Origin: Gongronella butleri
Lineage: Eukaryota > Mucoromycota > Mucoromycetes > Mucorales > Cunninghamellaceae
Length of the DNA: 64,000 bases
Direction: 5' to 3'
NCBI GenBank assembly: GCA_025201375.1
Contig: JAIWZP010000083.1
Span: 32,664-96,663 of the forward strand
In this document: positions 25,947-37,823 of the stretch, piece after piece
Layout: the number at the start of each line of letters is the position of its first letter
How positions within the stretch are numbered: the first letter of the stretch is position 1
Position numbers and translations under genes: made by a program
Notes under the pieces: model-generated
Told to the model about the DNA's origin: nothing
The model's database searches: none
The model's input: only the letters and a program-made list of their open reading frames with translations

Positions 25947-27705
25947 ATGAATTCGCCGTCGACAAAGCGATCCATGCACCACAACAGGGATACGGACGAT
26001 ATTCACCGCAGCAAGGTAAAGCAAACGACCAATGGAGCTCGATTTGCTAAATGTGTCTTTTTATGCCAGCCGCGTGGCTACCATGACGGGGCTCGACCAT
26101 TGACCATGGATGGCCACCATGTGGGTCAAAAGCGCCGCTCGAGCAGCCAGTCTGGTGTACCGATAGCTGTACCGACCAAAGCCATTTCCAATGTAAGCAT
26201 TTTTACCCAGAAATGACATTGTTTTGCCCTCTTATCCTTCTTTTTTTATAGCGGCATGACCTCTTTTACATGACAAACACGTCTGAATCGTCGTCCCCCC
26301 AAGTCAAGAGAAGCCGTATGTTTCCCATCATTCCGTGGTCAATTGGTCCCTGATCTGCTCTTTTTTTTTTTGCCCGTTTTTTTAGAAGCAATGCGCGATG
26401 CTGAAGGCAAACAACGTGGTGGCGCCATGTCAAAGGGTATGGAATGCGATTCAATGGGTCGTGATTGCCCGCTTATGATGATCTACTTTTTTTTTTTATA
26501 GCGCGCTTCAAGAACAAGAGCAATGAGGTATTTTTTTTTAAAAAAAAAAAAAAAAAAAAGTGAAAATGGGTCTTTTCTTACCTTTTTGTTTCTAGGTGCA
26601 GGACCAATTCCTTCGGACGACGTCTTATAGTGATATTTCACGGCGGAACAATGTAAAAGGAACATGTCAAGTGCGAAAAGAGTATCCAATTGACAACCTT
26701 TTTTTGTTCATTTTAGGGCCCTCAAAGAGGTGGGCGCACGAGTTTTACGCCATCCGGATTAGTCAATGTTGAAACGCGCGTCAAATCACAGCAGCCTGGA
26801 TTTCGAATGGACGCGCCCACGCCTAGTTTGGCCAAGCGCGACGGGGTTTCGGCACGGGAAGCGCGTCGCACGTCGACTTCCGGGGTTGTGGATATTGAGG
26901 GCCAGCCATATTCACGGCACGCGCCGCGGTCGTCGATCCGAGCGGCCGAGTACATTGATGACGAGGACGATTTCTACCCGTACGATCGTCGCTCGAATTC
27001 GCCACCGTCCACCATCGAATCTCGCCAAAAAGCGAAGCGCGATGCCGCATTCAAAAAGTTGCTCAGCTCGCGTGCAAAGTCCAAGGCGTCCACATCGACT
27101 ACCACATCCACCACCAAAAGCGCCTCCTCGCCCCATCGCGCCGTGCCAATCCACGTCTCATTATCCGATGACGACGAAAACGACGATTTCGTGGTGAAAA
27201 AGGAACCGCTGCGGCGCAAACGGCCCCGATCCGTGTCCCTGTCACCACCAGCTAGGTCACCACCACTTTTATCCTCGTCAAAGCCATCCACCGCGTCAAA
27301 ACCACGATCCCCGTCGCCATTGGCGCCACGCGACTCGAGCGACGACGACGACATCCCCCGCATGATCATTCCAAAGCGACGCACGCCCGTCGCCGTCATA
27401 TCGTCCGCCGCTACCGCAGCCATTGGCTCCTTTTCAAGATTCTTTGGTACCTCTATCGATAAGACCGACACGTCACCAACCAACAAAAAGCATCTGCGCG
27501 ACAACAATGACGGCGATATTGACATTGTAGGCACTACCTCAAGCAATACCTACACTTCGCCACCGAGGCGCAATCCTACACGCCAAGCAGCCCAAAAGAT
27601 CAGGCATGATACCCTCACCGACACGGAAAACGACAAAAAAATGGACCTTTTCCATGAAATCGACGATGATGGTCACGATGACACACCTACTCGAGAATTG
27701 CAAGC

Positions 27706-27746
<41 letters not shown>

Positions 27747-28240
27747 TCGCGCAAATGGCTCATACTTTTTTTTTTCTCCCTCTTAGCCTCTTCACCTATC
27801 CATTTGATCATCGAAAAGGCAGCATCACGGTGACAGGCGACGATCTCAAGCGACTAAAGCCCGAGGAATTCCTAAATGACACCATCATCGAGGTCTATCT
27901 TCGAAAGTAAGGCCTGGACAATATGCCCATTGGACCATCCTCACTCACCCTTTTCTTTATTTTACAGGGTTCACGACGAGTACAAAGAGGATGCCAATTA
28001 TAAAAGAGCCAAACTCGCAGACGACACGCACATCTTTAGCCCCTTTTTTTACACGCGCCTCACCAAAGGCATCATTGACAAGTAAGGCTCGCTTTCCCTC
28101 GGCCCAATGGACATTTTATTTACGCTCCTTTTTTTTAAAAAAGTGATGTCATTGACTATGACGGCGTGCAAAAGTGGACAACCGACATTGATCTTTTTTC
28201 CAAAAAATATGTCTTTATTCCTGTCCTGGAGCAGTAAGTC

Positions 28241-28277
<37 letters not shown>

Positions 28278-28856
28278 GCTGGTGATGCGCAATGTCACTT
28301 TTAACGCTTCATCTCTAGTTCACATTGGTACCTGCTTCTTGTGACCAACTTGCACAAGTGTCTCGAGAACGTCCCTCGATCGGCAGCGCCGGAGGACAGG
28401 TAAGCGGGGCAGGGAAATCACCCGCGCAGATGCGTTTTTTTGCTCATTTTTGCCTCTTTCCCCTCCCCCTCATTTTTTTTTATGCCGGACAGACCCAAGG
28501 TATTTGTGCTTGATTCCATTGGGGCCAGGCACAGGCAGACGGCACGCAATGTGGTGCAATACCTCAAGATGGAGGCAAAAAACCGGCTTGGCATAGAGGA
28601 GCTCGCGACGGCGCCGGTCAATTATCCAACAGACGTGCCGCAGCAGCCTAATTATCACGATTGCGGCCTGTTTGTGCTCCACTTTGTCGACCAATTCTTC
28701 AAGTCGTCCGACGACATCATCCGCGCACTCTTCAAAAAAGACAAGAGCGCACACGCTTGGGCGACGCGCGATCTCGATTCCAAACGTATGATTGTCCGCG
28801 CCATCTTTATTTCCCTCATGGCAAAGTATCGCGAGGGCCAGCCTCCTTCTGTTTGA
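25947..28856 (+). CDS. ULP2: Ulp2/SENP6-7-like SUMO protease
   Basis: Predicted nuclear cysteine protease (C48) that removes SUMO from targets, 713 residues. Exons: 25947-26015, 26070-26192, 26252-26315, 26386-26436, 26502-26527, 26596-26652, 26717-27699, 27787-27906, 27968-28081, 28144-28233, 28319-28399, 28493-28856. The N-terminal 455 residues are basic, Ser/Pro-rich and disordered, with acidic patches and the possible nuclear signal RRKRPRS. The catalytic domain starts at EEFLNDTIIEVYLR; the triad is His of EHSHWYLLLV (about 568), Asp of VFVLDSIG (about 600) and Cys of NYHDCGLFVL (about 650), with the oxyanion Gln in PQQPN. FLNDT and FSPFFYTRL favour the Ulp2 over the Ulp1 branch. The intron 27700-27786 must use a GC donor to keep phase. 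AATAAA at 28858-28863. Confidence 0.92.
28243..28272 (+). repeat. (GA)n microsatellite inside an Ulp2 intron
   Basis: About fifteen GA units directly follow the 5' splice site of the intron 28234-28318 of the protease gene. Confidence 0.9.
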
Positions 28857-29197
28857 AAATAAAATGTACAAATATCATCTTTCAACGAAAAAAAAAAAAA
28901 ATAGAGAGAGAATTTGAGCCGCATGACGCGTCAAGGCCATTTTTGACCACAATCTTGCTTTTTTTTTAATCTTTGCGTGAGCTATGTACTTGGTGGGCAT
29001 CAATGGAGACAATGGCAGCAAAAAAAAATATGTCAAAAGTGGCCCTGGACCCGAAAACGGGAGCTTGACTTACATAATCCCGGCGTGGGAAACCGATGCG
29101 GGGCGGAGGGTCTCCGCAAATTCGCATTTAGTGTGTGTTTCAGGGTGCTCCGCCTCTCTTTTCTTTTTCTTTTTTTTTCTTGTTCTTTTTTTTTTGA
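28857..29197. other. Intergenic region
   Basis: Holds the AATAAA of the Ulp2-like gene and, after about 29150, a T-rich stretch leading to the ATG at 29198. A GACGCGTC palindrome sits at 28925-28932. No gene is seen. Confidence 0.5.
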
Positions 29198-30342
29198 ATG
29201 TCGTTGCGTTGGGGTATTCTGGGCACGGGCAATATTGCCAAAACTTTTGCAAAGGCGTTGCAGGTGGCGAAGCATGGCGAGCTTGTTGCAGTCGGCAGCC
29301 GGTCGCGTGCGTCTGCGGTCGCGTTTGGTAAGGATCACGGGCACCTTGCCGAGTCGCAGTGCTACGGGTCGTATGACGAGGTGCTAAAGGACGCCAACGT
29401 CGATATTGTGTACATTTGCTCGCCACACCCGCAGCATCACGCCATGGCACTGCAGGCTGCACGCGCAAAAAAGCACATGCTCGTCGAAAAGCCATTGGCC
29501 ATGACCCAGCGCCAGGTCGAGGACATTGTCGCCGCCTGCAAAGAGAACGGCGTCTTTTTAATGGAGGCGTATATGTACCGCTGCCACCCGCAAACCCAAG
29601 CCCTCGTCAATGCCATCCGTGACGGCACCATTGGTGACGTCCATCTCATCCGCGCAAATTTCACCTACGATGGCATTCCATTTGGCCCCGAATCACGCCT
29701 CTGGCGCAATGAAATGGGCGGAGGGGCTCTCATGGACATTGGCGGCTGTAAGCGAAAAAGAGAGAGAGAAAATGGGAGGAGGAAAAAAAAAAAAAAAGTC
29801 AGAAGCTCTCCCATTCATCCTATCCTTTTTATTTCCTCACCTCAGATCCCATGTCGCTGGCGCGCCTGCTGGCGGGTGCTGCGCAGGGCCGCGGCTTTGC
29901 CAACCCCAAGGAGATCAAGGCCGTTGGCCGCGTGCCATCGGATTCAAAGGTGGATGAGTACGCCATGGCGTCGCTAGCGTTTGATGGCCAGGTTTCGGCA
30001 CAATTGTTTGTGAGCATCCTCGCTGACTTGGACAGTGCCGTCGAGGTCTGGGGATCCAAAGGCTCGATCCGCGTGCCCAACCTGTGGCGCCCTGATTTGG
30101 CCGTGCTCGGCCCCGTGCAACTCGAGGTCAAGAAGCACGGCGAGGAAAAACAGGTCATTGCCGTGCCCCTCAGCGAAACCAACCTGTTTGCCTACGAGGT
30201 CGACGCCATTGCCGATGCCCTGCTCACCCAAGCCAAGCTCGAGTGCTCCGCCATGTCCCACGATGATACACTTGGCCAAGCTGCAGCCATGGACGCCTGG
30301 CGCCGCGAAATCGGCCTCGTCTACCAGGAGGACAGCCAATAA
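29198..30342 (+). CDS. Gfo/Idh/MocA-family NAD(P)-dependent oxidoreductase
   Basis: Predicted cytosolic dehydrogenase of 348 residues, with exons 29198-29747 and 29846-30342. An N-terminal Rossmann fold starts at once (RWGILGTGNIAKTFA), followed by VYICSPHPQHHAMAL and the hallmark VEKPLAM, whose Lys is part of the catalytic site. The C-terminal half is the substrate-binding sheet domain typical of the family (MGGGALMDIGGYPMSLAR). The overall form is closest to dimeric dihydrodiol dehydrogenase/D-xylose 1-dehydrogenase (NADP+) types, which oxidise sugars or trans-dihydrodiols; the true substrate cannot be read from the sequence. The start codon follows a T-rich stretch, and the protein begins exactly at the fold, which supports it. 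Confidence 0.9.
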
Positions 30343-32121
30343 TCCGCTCCCAAATCATTTTATATAAAAAAAATAAAAAAAACGCGCTCTGACGCGTCCC
30401 TTTTAGCATTTCATCCATGCCACACTCTTCATTGACCTCTTGCCAATGATCGGAAATCTACATGACAAGCCTACCTACAATCCGTGTCCCGCGCAGCTTG
30501 ATCTCTCCGACAATGCGATAAAAAGTCACGTATCACACCAATGAAAAATTGATCTCGTCCTCTCATCTGGCCAAAGACACTCCCGCTCATCTACTTAATT
30601 GACATGGTGGACTACAGTATAGGGCGCATTTTTTAAAACAAATAAGAGAAAAAAAAGAAATAAATCGGCACCCTTAGGCAATGCCAAAATTGACTTTGAA
30701 TCGGCCTTGAATCGCGTGAAAATGAAGCTGAGATGCTTGATCGACCGCTAAAATCCAGCTGCGACTCAGCGGAAATGCAATTTTATATGTTTCATCGCCT
30801 AAAATCGCAAAATCAATTTTTTTTGAAAATTGTAGTTGGCTTTTGATGTACCGAGCGGTTGGACCTTCAGAAAGTCCTTGATGGTCCAGTGGTCAGGATT
30901 TGTCGCTCTCACCGACACGGCCGGGGTTCAATTCCCCGTCAGGGAATATCTTTTTCGTTTTTTTAATATTTTTTTTTGTAAAAATTGGACCTTTTTTATT
31001 TGCGTGGGGGTGATTTGAGTGTGATGTGTTATGTGTACGTGTTCCTCCGTGCAACGTTATGCAACTTTGTGAAGCGTTGTACGTTGTGATACCGGTGCTG
31101 CTGTATATTAATGCGACATTTTGAGTTTTGTGTAACTTTTTGCCGTTGTATACCTGTAATTGCTTGTGTGAGTCTGGGTGTTGTAATGTACTGTATTAAG
31201 CTTCAATTCATCTGGCGATTCGAATTTGGGACAATAATTTACTGTTTCATAGACCAATTCAGCATAAGAAATTGCATTTTTCGCTAACAAAACCAGATAC
31301 TGAACCCAAAAGCCAAAACGCATGTTTTTATGATACTGTGAAAATTCCATCGTTCGCGCTCCTCTCTTTTCAGAAAAAGTAGGGTTTCTCAATGGGCCGC
31401 TGTAACGCACAAATTCAATCTGAACGCCGAAAACAAGTGTTGGATCATTGCCAAAGCAGTACTGTATCTGATTGATCATTGTCGCGCGTCTGTTGTTTTC
31501 AAAAATCACTAAGAATCAAAGCTAAACCAGACCGACTTGTCGACAATACAGTATTGAAATTTTGGCAATTTTCAAAAATCATCGTCACAAATCCAATATT
31601 AAAATGTACAAACCTTCTTCTCTCCAGATCATCGCAGTAGAATATTTCCACACCTCGCTTTTTCTTAACAAGACGTTGAAACCCCAACTGTCACGATCCA
31701 ATTCGTGAGCATTGTCCACAACTCTTTTTTTTTTCTTGCTCCCTTTCGTTCCTTTTTGTTTCCAGTCCTTCTCTTTTCCTTTGGCCGCCGCCCAATTCCA
31801 ACACCATCATCTGGCCATGGCTCGTGGCTTTCAAACGCACTCTCTCACAAGTTTGTAGCTGCTCTCCCCATCGAGCAATGGCCGATCTTCTCCTTTGCCC
31901 CGCTTTTTCTCCTTTTGCTGCGCCGCTGGAATCTCGATCTGTCTGTGCGCCAAGGCTGCAGACCAATTGGCCTTGTCGCACATAAAAGACCCGCCACTTT
32001 CCTTTTCCCCTTTTTTTTCTTTTCTTTTTTCTTTACCCTTTCAACACCGTTTCTCCTCCCCTGAACCCCCCTCTTGCTACTGTATTACAATAAAACTCCC
32101 TTGTTTGTATACAATATCAAG
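30343..32121. other. Repeat island with a single tRNA
   Basis: Apart from the tRNA at 30875-30946, these 1.8 kb hold no supported gene. The minus-strand open frame at 31108-31509 shows no recognisable domain. The final 400 bp are pyrimidine-rich and look like a promoter for the short frame at 32122. Confidence 0.5.
30875..30946 (+). tRNA. tRNA-Glu (anticodon CTC)
   Basis: A 72-nt intronless tRNA that folds fully by hand. The acceptor stem TCCTTGA pairs with TCAGGGA (one G-U). The anticodon stem TGTCG/CGACA is perfect and carries loop CTCTCAC, giving anticodon CTC. The T arm is CGGGG-TTCAATT-CCCCG. The internal A box (TGGTCCAGTGG) and B box (GGTTCAATTCC) both match the RNA polymerase III consensus, and T-runs that could end transcription follow within 10 nt. 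It reads GAG codons. Position-wise it stands alone in a repeat island. Confidence 0.97.
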
Positions 32122-32436
32122 ATGCGTCCTGCCAAGAGAGTCCACGAGCGCCCTGCTCGCCACATCCGTGGCGCTGCTTCACGCCATGCGCAGCAACAAC
32201 CACGTTGCGGACGCCTCGTTAAGCGGGCCGTCGACGTGACCCGTCGCCGCCCCACTTTGCGCTCCGTGCTTGCGCCAGAGACGCTGGCCCGTTGGGCCCC
32301 AACACCGCAAGAAGACGGTTCAGCAGAGGATCGTCACACCAACAGCAATTGGGTCGCTGCGCAGATGACTTCAAATAATATTGACATTTTCACAATTTGG
32401 CATGGTCTTGGTCAAATTATGCTTCGATTGCAATGA
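32122..32436 (+). CDS. Short hypothetical or truncated basic protein
   Basis: A 104-residue frame starting MRPAKRVHERPARHIRGAA after a strong pyrimidine-rich leader like that of other genes here. The first 80 residues are Arg-rich with gene-like codon use; from about 32360 composition shifts to AT-rich sequence that resembles the repeat beginning at 32502. This suggests the 5' end of a gene cut off by repeat sequence. No family is recognised, and it may not be expressed. Confidence 0.3.
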   Translation: MRPAKRVHERPARHIRGAASRHAQQQPRCGRLVKRAVDVTRRRPTLRSVLAPETLARWAPTPQEDGSAEDRHTNSNWVAAQMTSNNIDIFTIWHGLGQIMLRLQ

Positions 32437-34199
32437 AATTTGCATTGCTCGACGAATTAAACAAGTTCGGACGTCGTTTCCAGTACTATGTTTGTTTACC
32501 CGATGCGTGACCTTTGTACGCTTGTGAAAGCCGCTCAATGGCTCAAACATTTCAAAAACTTTCAATCTCGATGTTCTCGGCAGCCGATAAGACGACACAC
32601 GGCGCTTTTAACAAGTCGAAAGCACCTGTTGAATATTTATCGAACGAGATTAGTTTCATTGTTGGATGGCAAAAAAATTGCAGAGAAAATACACTTTTTC
32701 ATCAAAAGCTTTGATTGCGATTTGCTCGACAACGGTCTGGTTGACCCTCAATTTTTATTGCAGTTTTGCTAACAAACAGGGGGGCAAAGCATCTAATGGG
32801 ATAATTCGCAACCCTCCAGCTTGGGGTTTAACTTTTTGCATCGGTCATTTATTATTACCAGCCTGCAGACCATTTAGTGCATACTGCATAAAGATGTGCG
32901 AAATAAAATAAATAGAAAAATAGTAAAAATTCCATGCAATCCACCACCTTAATTTGGAAGTGTCAAACCTCAAATTTTTGCCAAAAAATCTTGCCCAAAG
33001 TGGGCATTTTTTCTCAGTCGATCGTCGTTCATGCGTCACTCTTTGCGCTTTTTTCTAAAGGTGAGGCGACCTGTCATTTTGTAAGCCAATAGTAAATGGT
33101 CAGAGTTACCTGTTTGGGATGCATTGATCACTCGGAGTTCGAAATTTCCCAAATTTGGCATTTTCTGAGATTGAAATGTGTGACCCCTGAGTGACCCCTG
33201 AATTTTTCAAAAGTGGTCGTAGCGCTTTGGCGGTTTAAGCTTTTTTGTTGTGAATTTTGCGCTGAATTCGATTCAGCCATTTTTGAGCGGGGTCGACCAT
33301 ACAGATGGCGAGATGAACGCAAAATAGTATAAATGGGAGGTTTTTGGTATTTTCGAGTGCAAAAAAAAATTGGGCGGGTTTGTCTTGCGCACTGAGCTAT
33401 AGTTTGCGCCGTGATGCAGATTTCATTGGCGGCCAAGTAGGTTGTAAAAAAAATTCTGGAAGCACAAGCGGCCGGCAAAGTTCGGAAAACACGCATTGTC
33501 GTTTTCTAAATGCAAATGTGTATAATTTAACGCAACGTAGCGCGGTGCTGCAGGGTTTGGAAGGGCAGCACGCGTCAGTTTCTGTCCACTGACGCACTGA
33601 GATTGAAAGATCGACGGATCAAAGCATCAACACGTTGTTTTTTGTTATAAAAAATCCAATTTTTTTTGAGAATATATGATATCGTGCTTTTGTGCATTTT
33701 CTCGAGTGTTTGCTGTATTTTTTTTAAACAGAGATGGCAAGACACAGTGGTTCACGCTTGCAGCAGTGCTCTCACCAATTTTGAGAGTTAGGATACAGTA
33801 ATGGGACAAAATATTGTAACAGAATCAGTGTCTTGGGACAACGGACAAGCAATGTTTTTATTATATCATATCACAATATGGTCAGCTTTGAAGAGACTGT
33901 GTGGCCTACAGACGTACAGAGAGTCACCAACGCACAGTATAAAAGTGCACATATCATTTTACATTCTACACCAATATGATACAATGTCATAAAAGCTTGA
34001 TTTTTACCAAAAAATTGGCATATAGACACGCACAGATCTTTCAGATGGCGCAATAATGCAAGGGGTGCCTGGCGCAGCACCGCAACATTTTTGCGACAAA
34101 GCTGCGGATCGTTGCTCATTTTATGGCGGCGTGATCAAAAAAAGGAGGGAAATAGATTTTATTGACACAATATGATGTTTACGCACGGAACTCTTCTCT
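32437..34199. other. Decayed repeat island
   Basis: No supported gene. It includes the repeat copy 32502-32810. Several open frames (for example minus 33128-33496) lack domains and sit in low-complexity AT-rich DNA. Confidence 0.5.
32502..32810 (+). repeat. Diverged interspersed repeat, copy of 12012-12300
   Basis: Partner of the copy at 12012-12300. Starts GATGCGTGACCTTTGTACG and ends with the TTTTTATTGCAG and GCATCTAAT blocks. The two copies are clearly related but have many substitutions and gaps. Confidence 0.6.
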
Positions 34200-35284
34200 T
34201 TAATTGCGCTTCCCAAACTCCTCGCTACACAAAAAAAAAAAAAAAGGTCAGTGTGCTGTTTTCGCTTTTTTTTTTAAAAAAAAAAGAATACTCACTTGTA
34301 TTCACGCCAAATGACGGGTGCCGAAGTGCAGGGGATGAGGCCGACCTCGGTGACGACGAGGGTGATGAATTTAGAGGGCGTGACGTCGTACATGAGGTTG
34401 AGTATCCGCAGATTGGGCTGTTCGCGCCAGTTTTCCAATGCGGACTTTGTGGGATTGGGGTGGTTTTGGTGGATGGAATTAAAGGTGGATTTCGTGTTGA
34501 CCAGATCATCCGGGTTGCCAATCTCGTTCATGACAAACGAGTCGACCTGCGTGCGGTTGACAAACTTGTACGTCTCACAGCAAATCATCACAGGAATCTA
34601 AAAAAAAGGCGTCAAACAGCGGTCCTTCACCCCCCTCCCATCCGTACCTGCTTGTCGCTGGCTGCCATGGCGACCATGGAGGTGCCCGTGCGCGAGTACA
34701 CGGCACCATTGTTGAGCAGGGCATGGGCGCCCATGATGACCTTGGTGACGGAAGACAGCGCAACATAGACACTGGAGAGCAGATGGTACGAGCAGTCAAT
34801 GCCGGCGGCGACGAGGCGTCGTAGGAGATGTTTGCCCTCAAACAAGGGCCGGCTGTCGACGACAATGACCTTGAAATCGATGCCCTTCTTTTTGGTTTCA
34901 AGGAGCAGGCTCTCGACGACGGAGGATTTGCCAAACGTGAGGATGACCTCGCCATCATTGATCTTTTGCAGGCCGTTTTGCACAATGAGCTGGTCGGCGA
35001 GGGTGATGCGCTCACGGATAAAGTGGTCGATGCGGTCGACAAGGCGGTGGCGCGCGTCCTCGTCGGCGAGAGGAGGATCTTCCTCGACAATGTCGGCCAT
35101 CTCCTTTTTGAGCCAACGGATGCACTCGCGCATGCTCAGTGACATGGGGCGCGTCGCAAGCAAGTACGCGATATGCGGATCCAGGTGCTTTTGAATGTGG
35201 CGCGAGAATGTCGCGTCTGCGGGCGGCTTGTGTTCCTCAATCACCTACAAAACAAAAAAAAGTTGCCATTGAGCACAAAAGCGG

Positions 35285-35320
<36 letters not shown>

Positions 35321-36193
35321 TTTGAAAATGTCTCGAGCATGGCGACGCAGCGCGCATTTGAGCCGACAATCTTGTATTCAGAAAAGTAGAGAGCCAATGT
35401 CTTTACTGCAGGGTGCAGGTCCTTGTACGAGCTGGTATCAGGGCGCTTGGACGCCTCCAAATGAAGGAGCCAGGGCACTTGGTTCTTTTGCTGCGACTTT
35501 GCGACACCAGGCTTTTTGACGGTGGCATTGGCCTTTTTGGCGGCGGCATTTGCGGCGGCTGCGGAAGACTGGGGGTCGGGCGATCCGACGGCGGATTTCG
35601 TGCTGCCATCCGTCGACAATGGTGTCGACGGCTTGACCCCACTGCTGGCAAGCATCTCGGCCGCCTTTTTCGCGTTCTTGGGCAGACCCGCGGCCACGCG
35701 TCGCTCCTTTTCCAGTCGTTGTTGCTCCTGAAGTGCGCGTCGTTCGGCCTTGGTCATGTTCTTTTGACTCTTGCGCGCAGGGGGTGGCGGTACGCCCGAT
35801 GCCGACGTCGACGGCCCGGCAGCTAGAATGGGATGACAAAGAATTTGTGAGTAAAAAAGCGCGTACGCGTTCTTTTTTTTTTGTCGCATTTTCCCTCGTT
35901 TTTTTTTTTTTTTAACGTGACATACCCTCCTTGTTCTCCTTGTTGGCATCGTCGGAGCCGCTCTTTCGGCGTGGCTTTTTGTCGTCGCCAAGCAACCACT
36001 GGTTCTCGTAAGAGGAGCTCATAGGCTGGCCCATACTGGGCGAGCCGGCCATAACTTTGGCGCCGGGAATGGATAAGGGCTAAACAAAAAGGCCAAAAAT
36101 TCGCGTGAGACGAATTCGTGGCATGATTTTTGCGCATTTTCGCGCATGAACCAAAGTGTTTTGCCTTACCGCTGACTTGTTTGGTTGATCCAT
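34200..36193 (-). CDS. GCD2: Translation initiation factor eIF2B, delta subunit
   Basis: Regulatory subunit of the eIF2B guanine-nucleotide exchange complex, 534 residues. Exons (minus): 36170-36193, 35926-36079, 35320-35822, 34648-35244, 34296-34597, 34200-34224. The N-terminal 180 residues are basic and low in complexity, as usual for this subunit. The eIF-2B alpha/beta/delta domain follows: GEVILTFGKSSVVESLL, VVDSRPLFEGKHLLRRL, TKVIMGAHALLNNGAVYSR and GTSMVAMAA, ending IPVMICCETYKF and NEIGNPDDL. The last intron (34225-34295) has a strong GTGAGT donor that overlaps an in-frame TGA; if spliced the protein ends REYNEEFGKRN, if retained it ends REYK. Both would complete the domain. Gcd2 is central to general amino-acid control. 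Confidence 0.95.
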
Positions 36194-36395
36194 AGCGTGA
36201 AATGGGAAGAAGAAAGAGGGAAAAACGAGCTGTGCCAGTCTGGGATGCACGGTGAGTCAATGTGAAGACACATATTTAAACCCCGCCGTGCCAGCCCGGT
36301 CCTCCGTGGCTTAGAATGGCGCCGTCTTGCCCTTGCCCGCTCTTTGATTTCCCTGTCTTCCTCTTCTTTTTCCGCTATTTACACTATTCACCGCC

Positions 36396-36731
36396 ATGTT
36401 GCAAGCTGTTCTTGGTAGTGTCGCCCAGCCTGCACGCGCGTCTCTTCGCCCTGCCGCCTCGCCCTTGGCATCGCTCAGCCAATGGCTCAACGGCAACGTC
36501 AATGGCAACACGTTCCAAGTGCCTGCTTGGTTGGGCCCTATTTTGTGGGCCGCCCCCAAGAAGAAGACGTCCCATTCCAAAAAGCGCATGCGCGCCAGCA
36601 ACAAGGGATTGCAGCAAAAGGAAAACATCACCGCGTGCCCTGCCTGCGGCAATCACAAGCTGATGCACCATCTGTGCAAGCACTGCTATGGCGACATTAA
36701 GCAGCAGGCCAAGAACATGCCCGCCGCTTAA
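36396..36731 (+). CDS. MRPL32: Mitochondrial large-subunit ribosomal protein bL32m
   Basis: Single-exon gene for 111 residues. An Arg/Ala/Ser-rich N-terminus without acidic residues forms a mitochondrial targeting sequence. The bL32 core follows, with KKKTSHSKKRMRASNKGL and a zinc-binding Cys set, CPACG then CKHCYG, as in mitochondrial and some bacterial L32. In yeast, processing of MrpL32 by the m-AAA protease controls mitoribosome assembly, and the N-terminal extension here is consistent with that. It is divergent from the eIF2B delta gene with only 202 bp between the start codons. Confidence 0.92.
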   Translation: MLQAVLGSVAQPARASLRPAASPLASLSQWLNGNVNGNTFQVPAWLGPILWAAPKKKTSHSKKRMRASNKGLQQKENITACPACGNHKLMHHLCKHCYGDIKQQAKNMPAA

Positions 36732-37823
36732 AAGCACCATCGCCCACCAATTTTGCCATCCATTGTCTCCACCGATCCTCCCCTTGTGTATATATTTTTT
36801 TCTCTCTTTTTTTCGTTTTCTTGTCTCATTCCCCCCACCACACACCTTTTGTTTGCTAGAAATTCATCCATGTACTAAACATCCTCCTCCCATTTTTTTT
36901 ATGCGGCATCCACATGCCTGGACAGCAATTGCACCTTGCAAGCAATGAAAAGAGATCGAGAGAGCGTGAAAAAAAGAAAAAAAAAAAGAAGAATTTGTGT
37001 TGTGCATCATTGCCCATGTCCTGCGGGTCAATTCGAGCACGCAATAGCATCGATGGCTTGAATTGGCTATAATGTAAAAAGGGTTGCGTTGGTCGTACCT
37101 GAACATGGATCACACGATGCTTTTCGACAGGCTTTTTGCCTCGTGACGATGCGCTCAGGCAAAAAGGCTTTCGTTGCCCAATGGCACCGCAAGCTAAAAG
37201 TGCAAGACATCGCGTGACCACGCATTGCCATGCATCGTGACCTGGCCGCCTAGGCAAGCAACCAAGGATCTGCATCCTTTCTTTTTTTTTTTTTTCTTCT
37301 TTGTTTTGTACGCGATGGGCGTGCGGCTCGGCGCGCTCCATGAGCAGGATGCAGCTAAAAGGAGATCTTGGAGCCACATTGTTGTTGTTGTAATCGTCGC
37401 CATTTTGCCTCCCCCCCTTTTTGGATTTTAATTTGATCGAAAGCAGCGTCCAATTCCATCTTTTTTTTTTTTTTTTCTCGTTACACCTGGAAGTGTGTCG
37501 TCTTGCAAGACAAGAGATAAAGATCAAGTCGCTGACCTCTTGATTATTTTCCTAGCCAGCCATTGAATGGCTTTAATCAGCGCACATGCCCGCCGAGGGC
37601 GTGTCAGAAGATCAGGCGGGCTCCTCCTTTTCTGCTCCTAGTATCCCAGCCCTGTTCTTTTATTTACGCATCACGCAGCAAATCACTATAAAAAATGCAA
37701 CCAGCTATTTCTTCTTTTTTTCTTTCTTCCTTCTGATTTGCCTTTTTTTTTCTTTCTTTGCTTTTAGCCCTTTTTTTATTATTTTTGACCTTTTTTTTTT
37801 TTTGACCTTTTCACGCGTTTTAA
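36732..37823. other. Long intergenic region without gene
   Basis: About 1.1 kb. A long minus-strand frame at 36856-37527 is made of poly(K)/poly(F) runs from A and T tracts and has no domain, so I reject it. From 37600 the DNA becomes T-rich and leads to the small gene at 37824. Confidence 0.5.

Noticed and set aside
30833..30874. CCGAGCGGTTGG upstream of tRNA-Glu, like a Ser/Leu tRNA D arm
   Set aside because: No T arm or acceptor stem accompanies it, so it is at most a fragment.
31108..31509. Minus frame of 133 codons after the tRNA
   Set aside because: No recognisable domain, AT-rich, likely repeat remnant.
36856..37527. Long minus-strand frame of 223 codons
   Set aside because: It is open mainly because of A and T runs giving poly-Lys and poly-Phe; no domain and no splice consistency.
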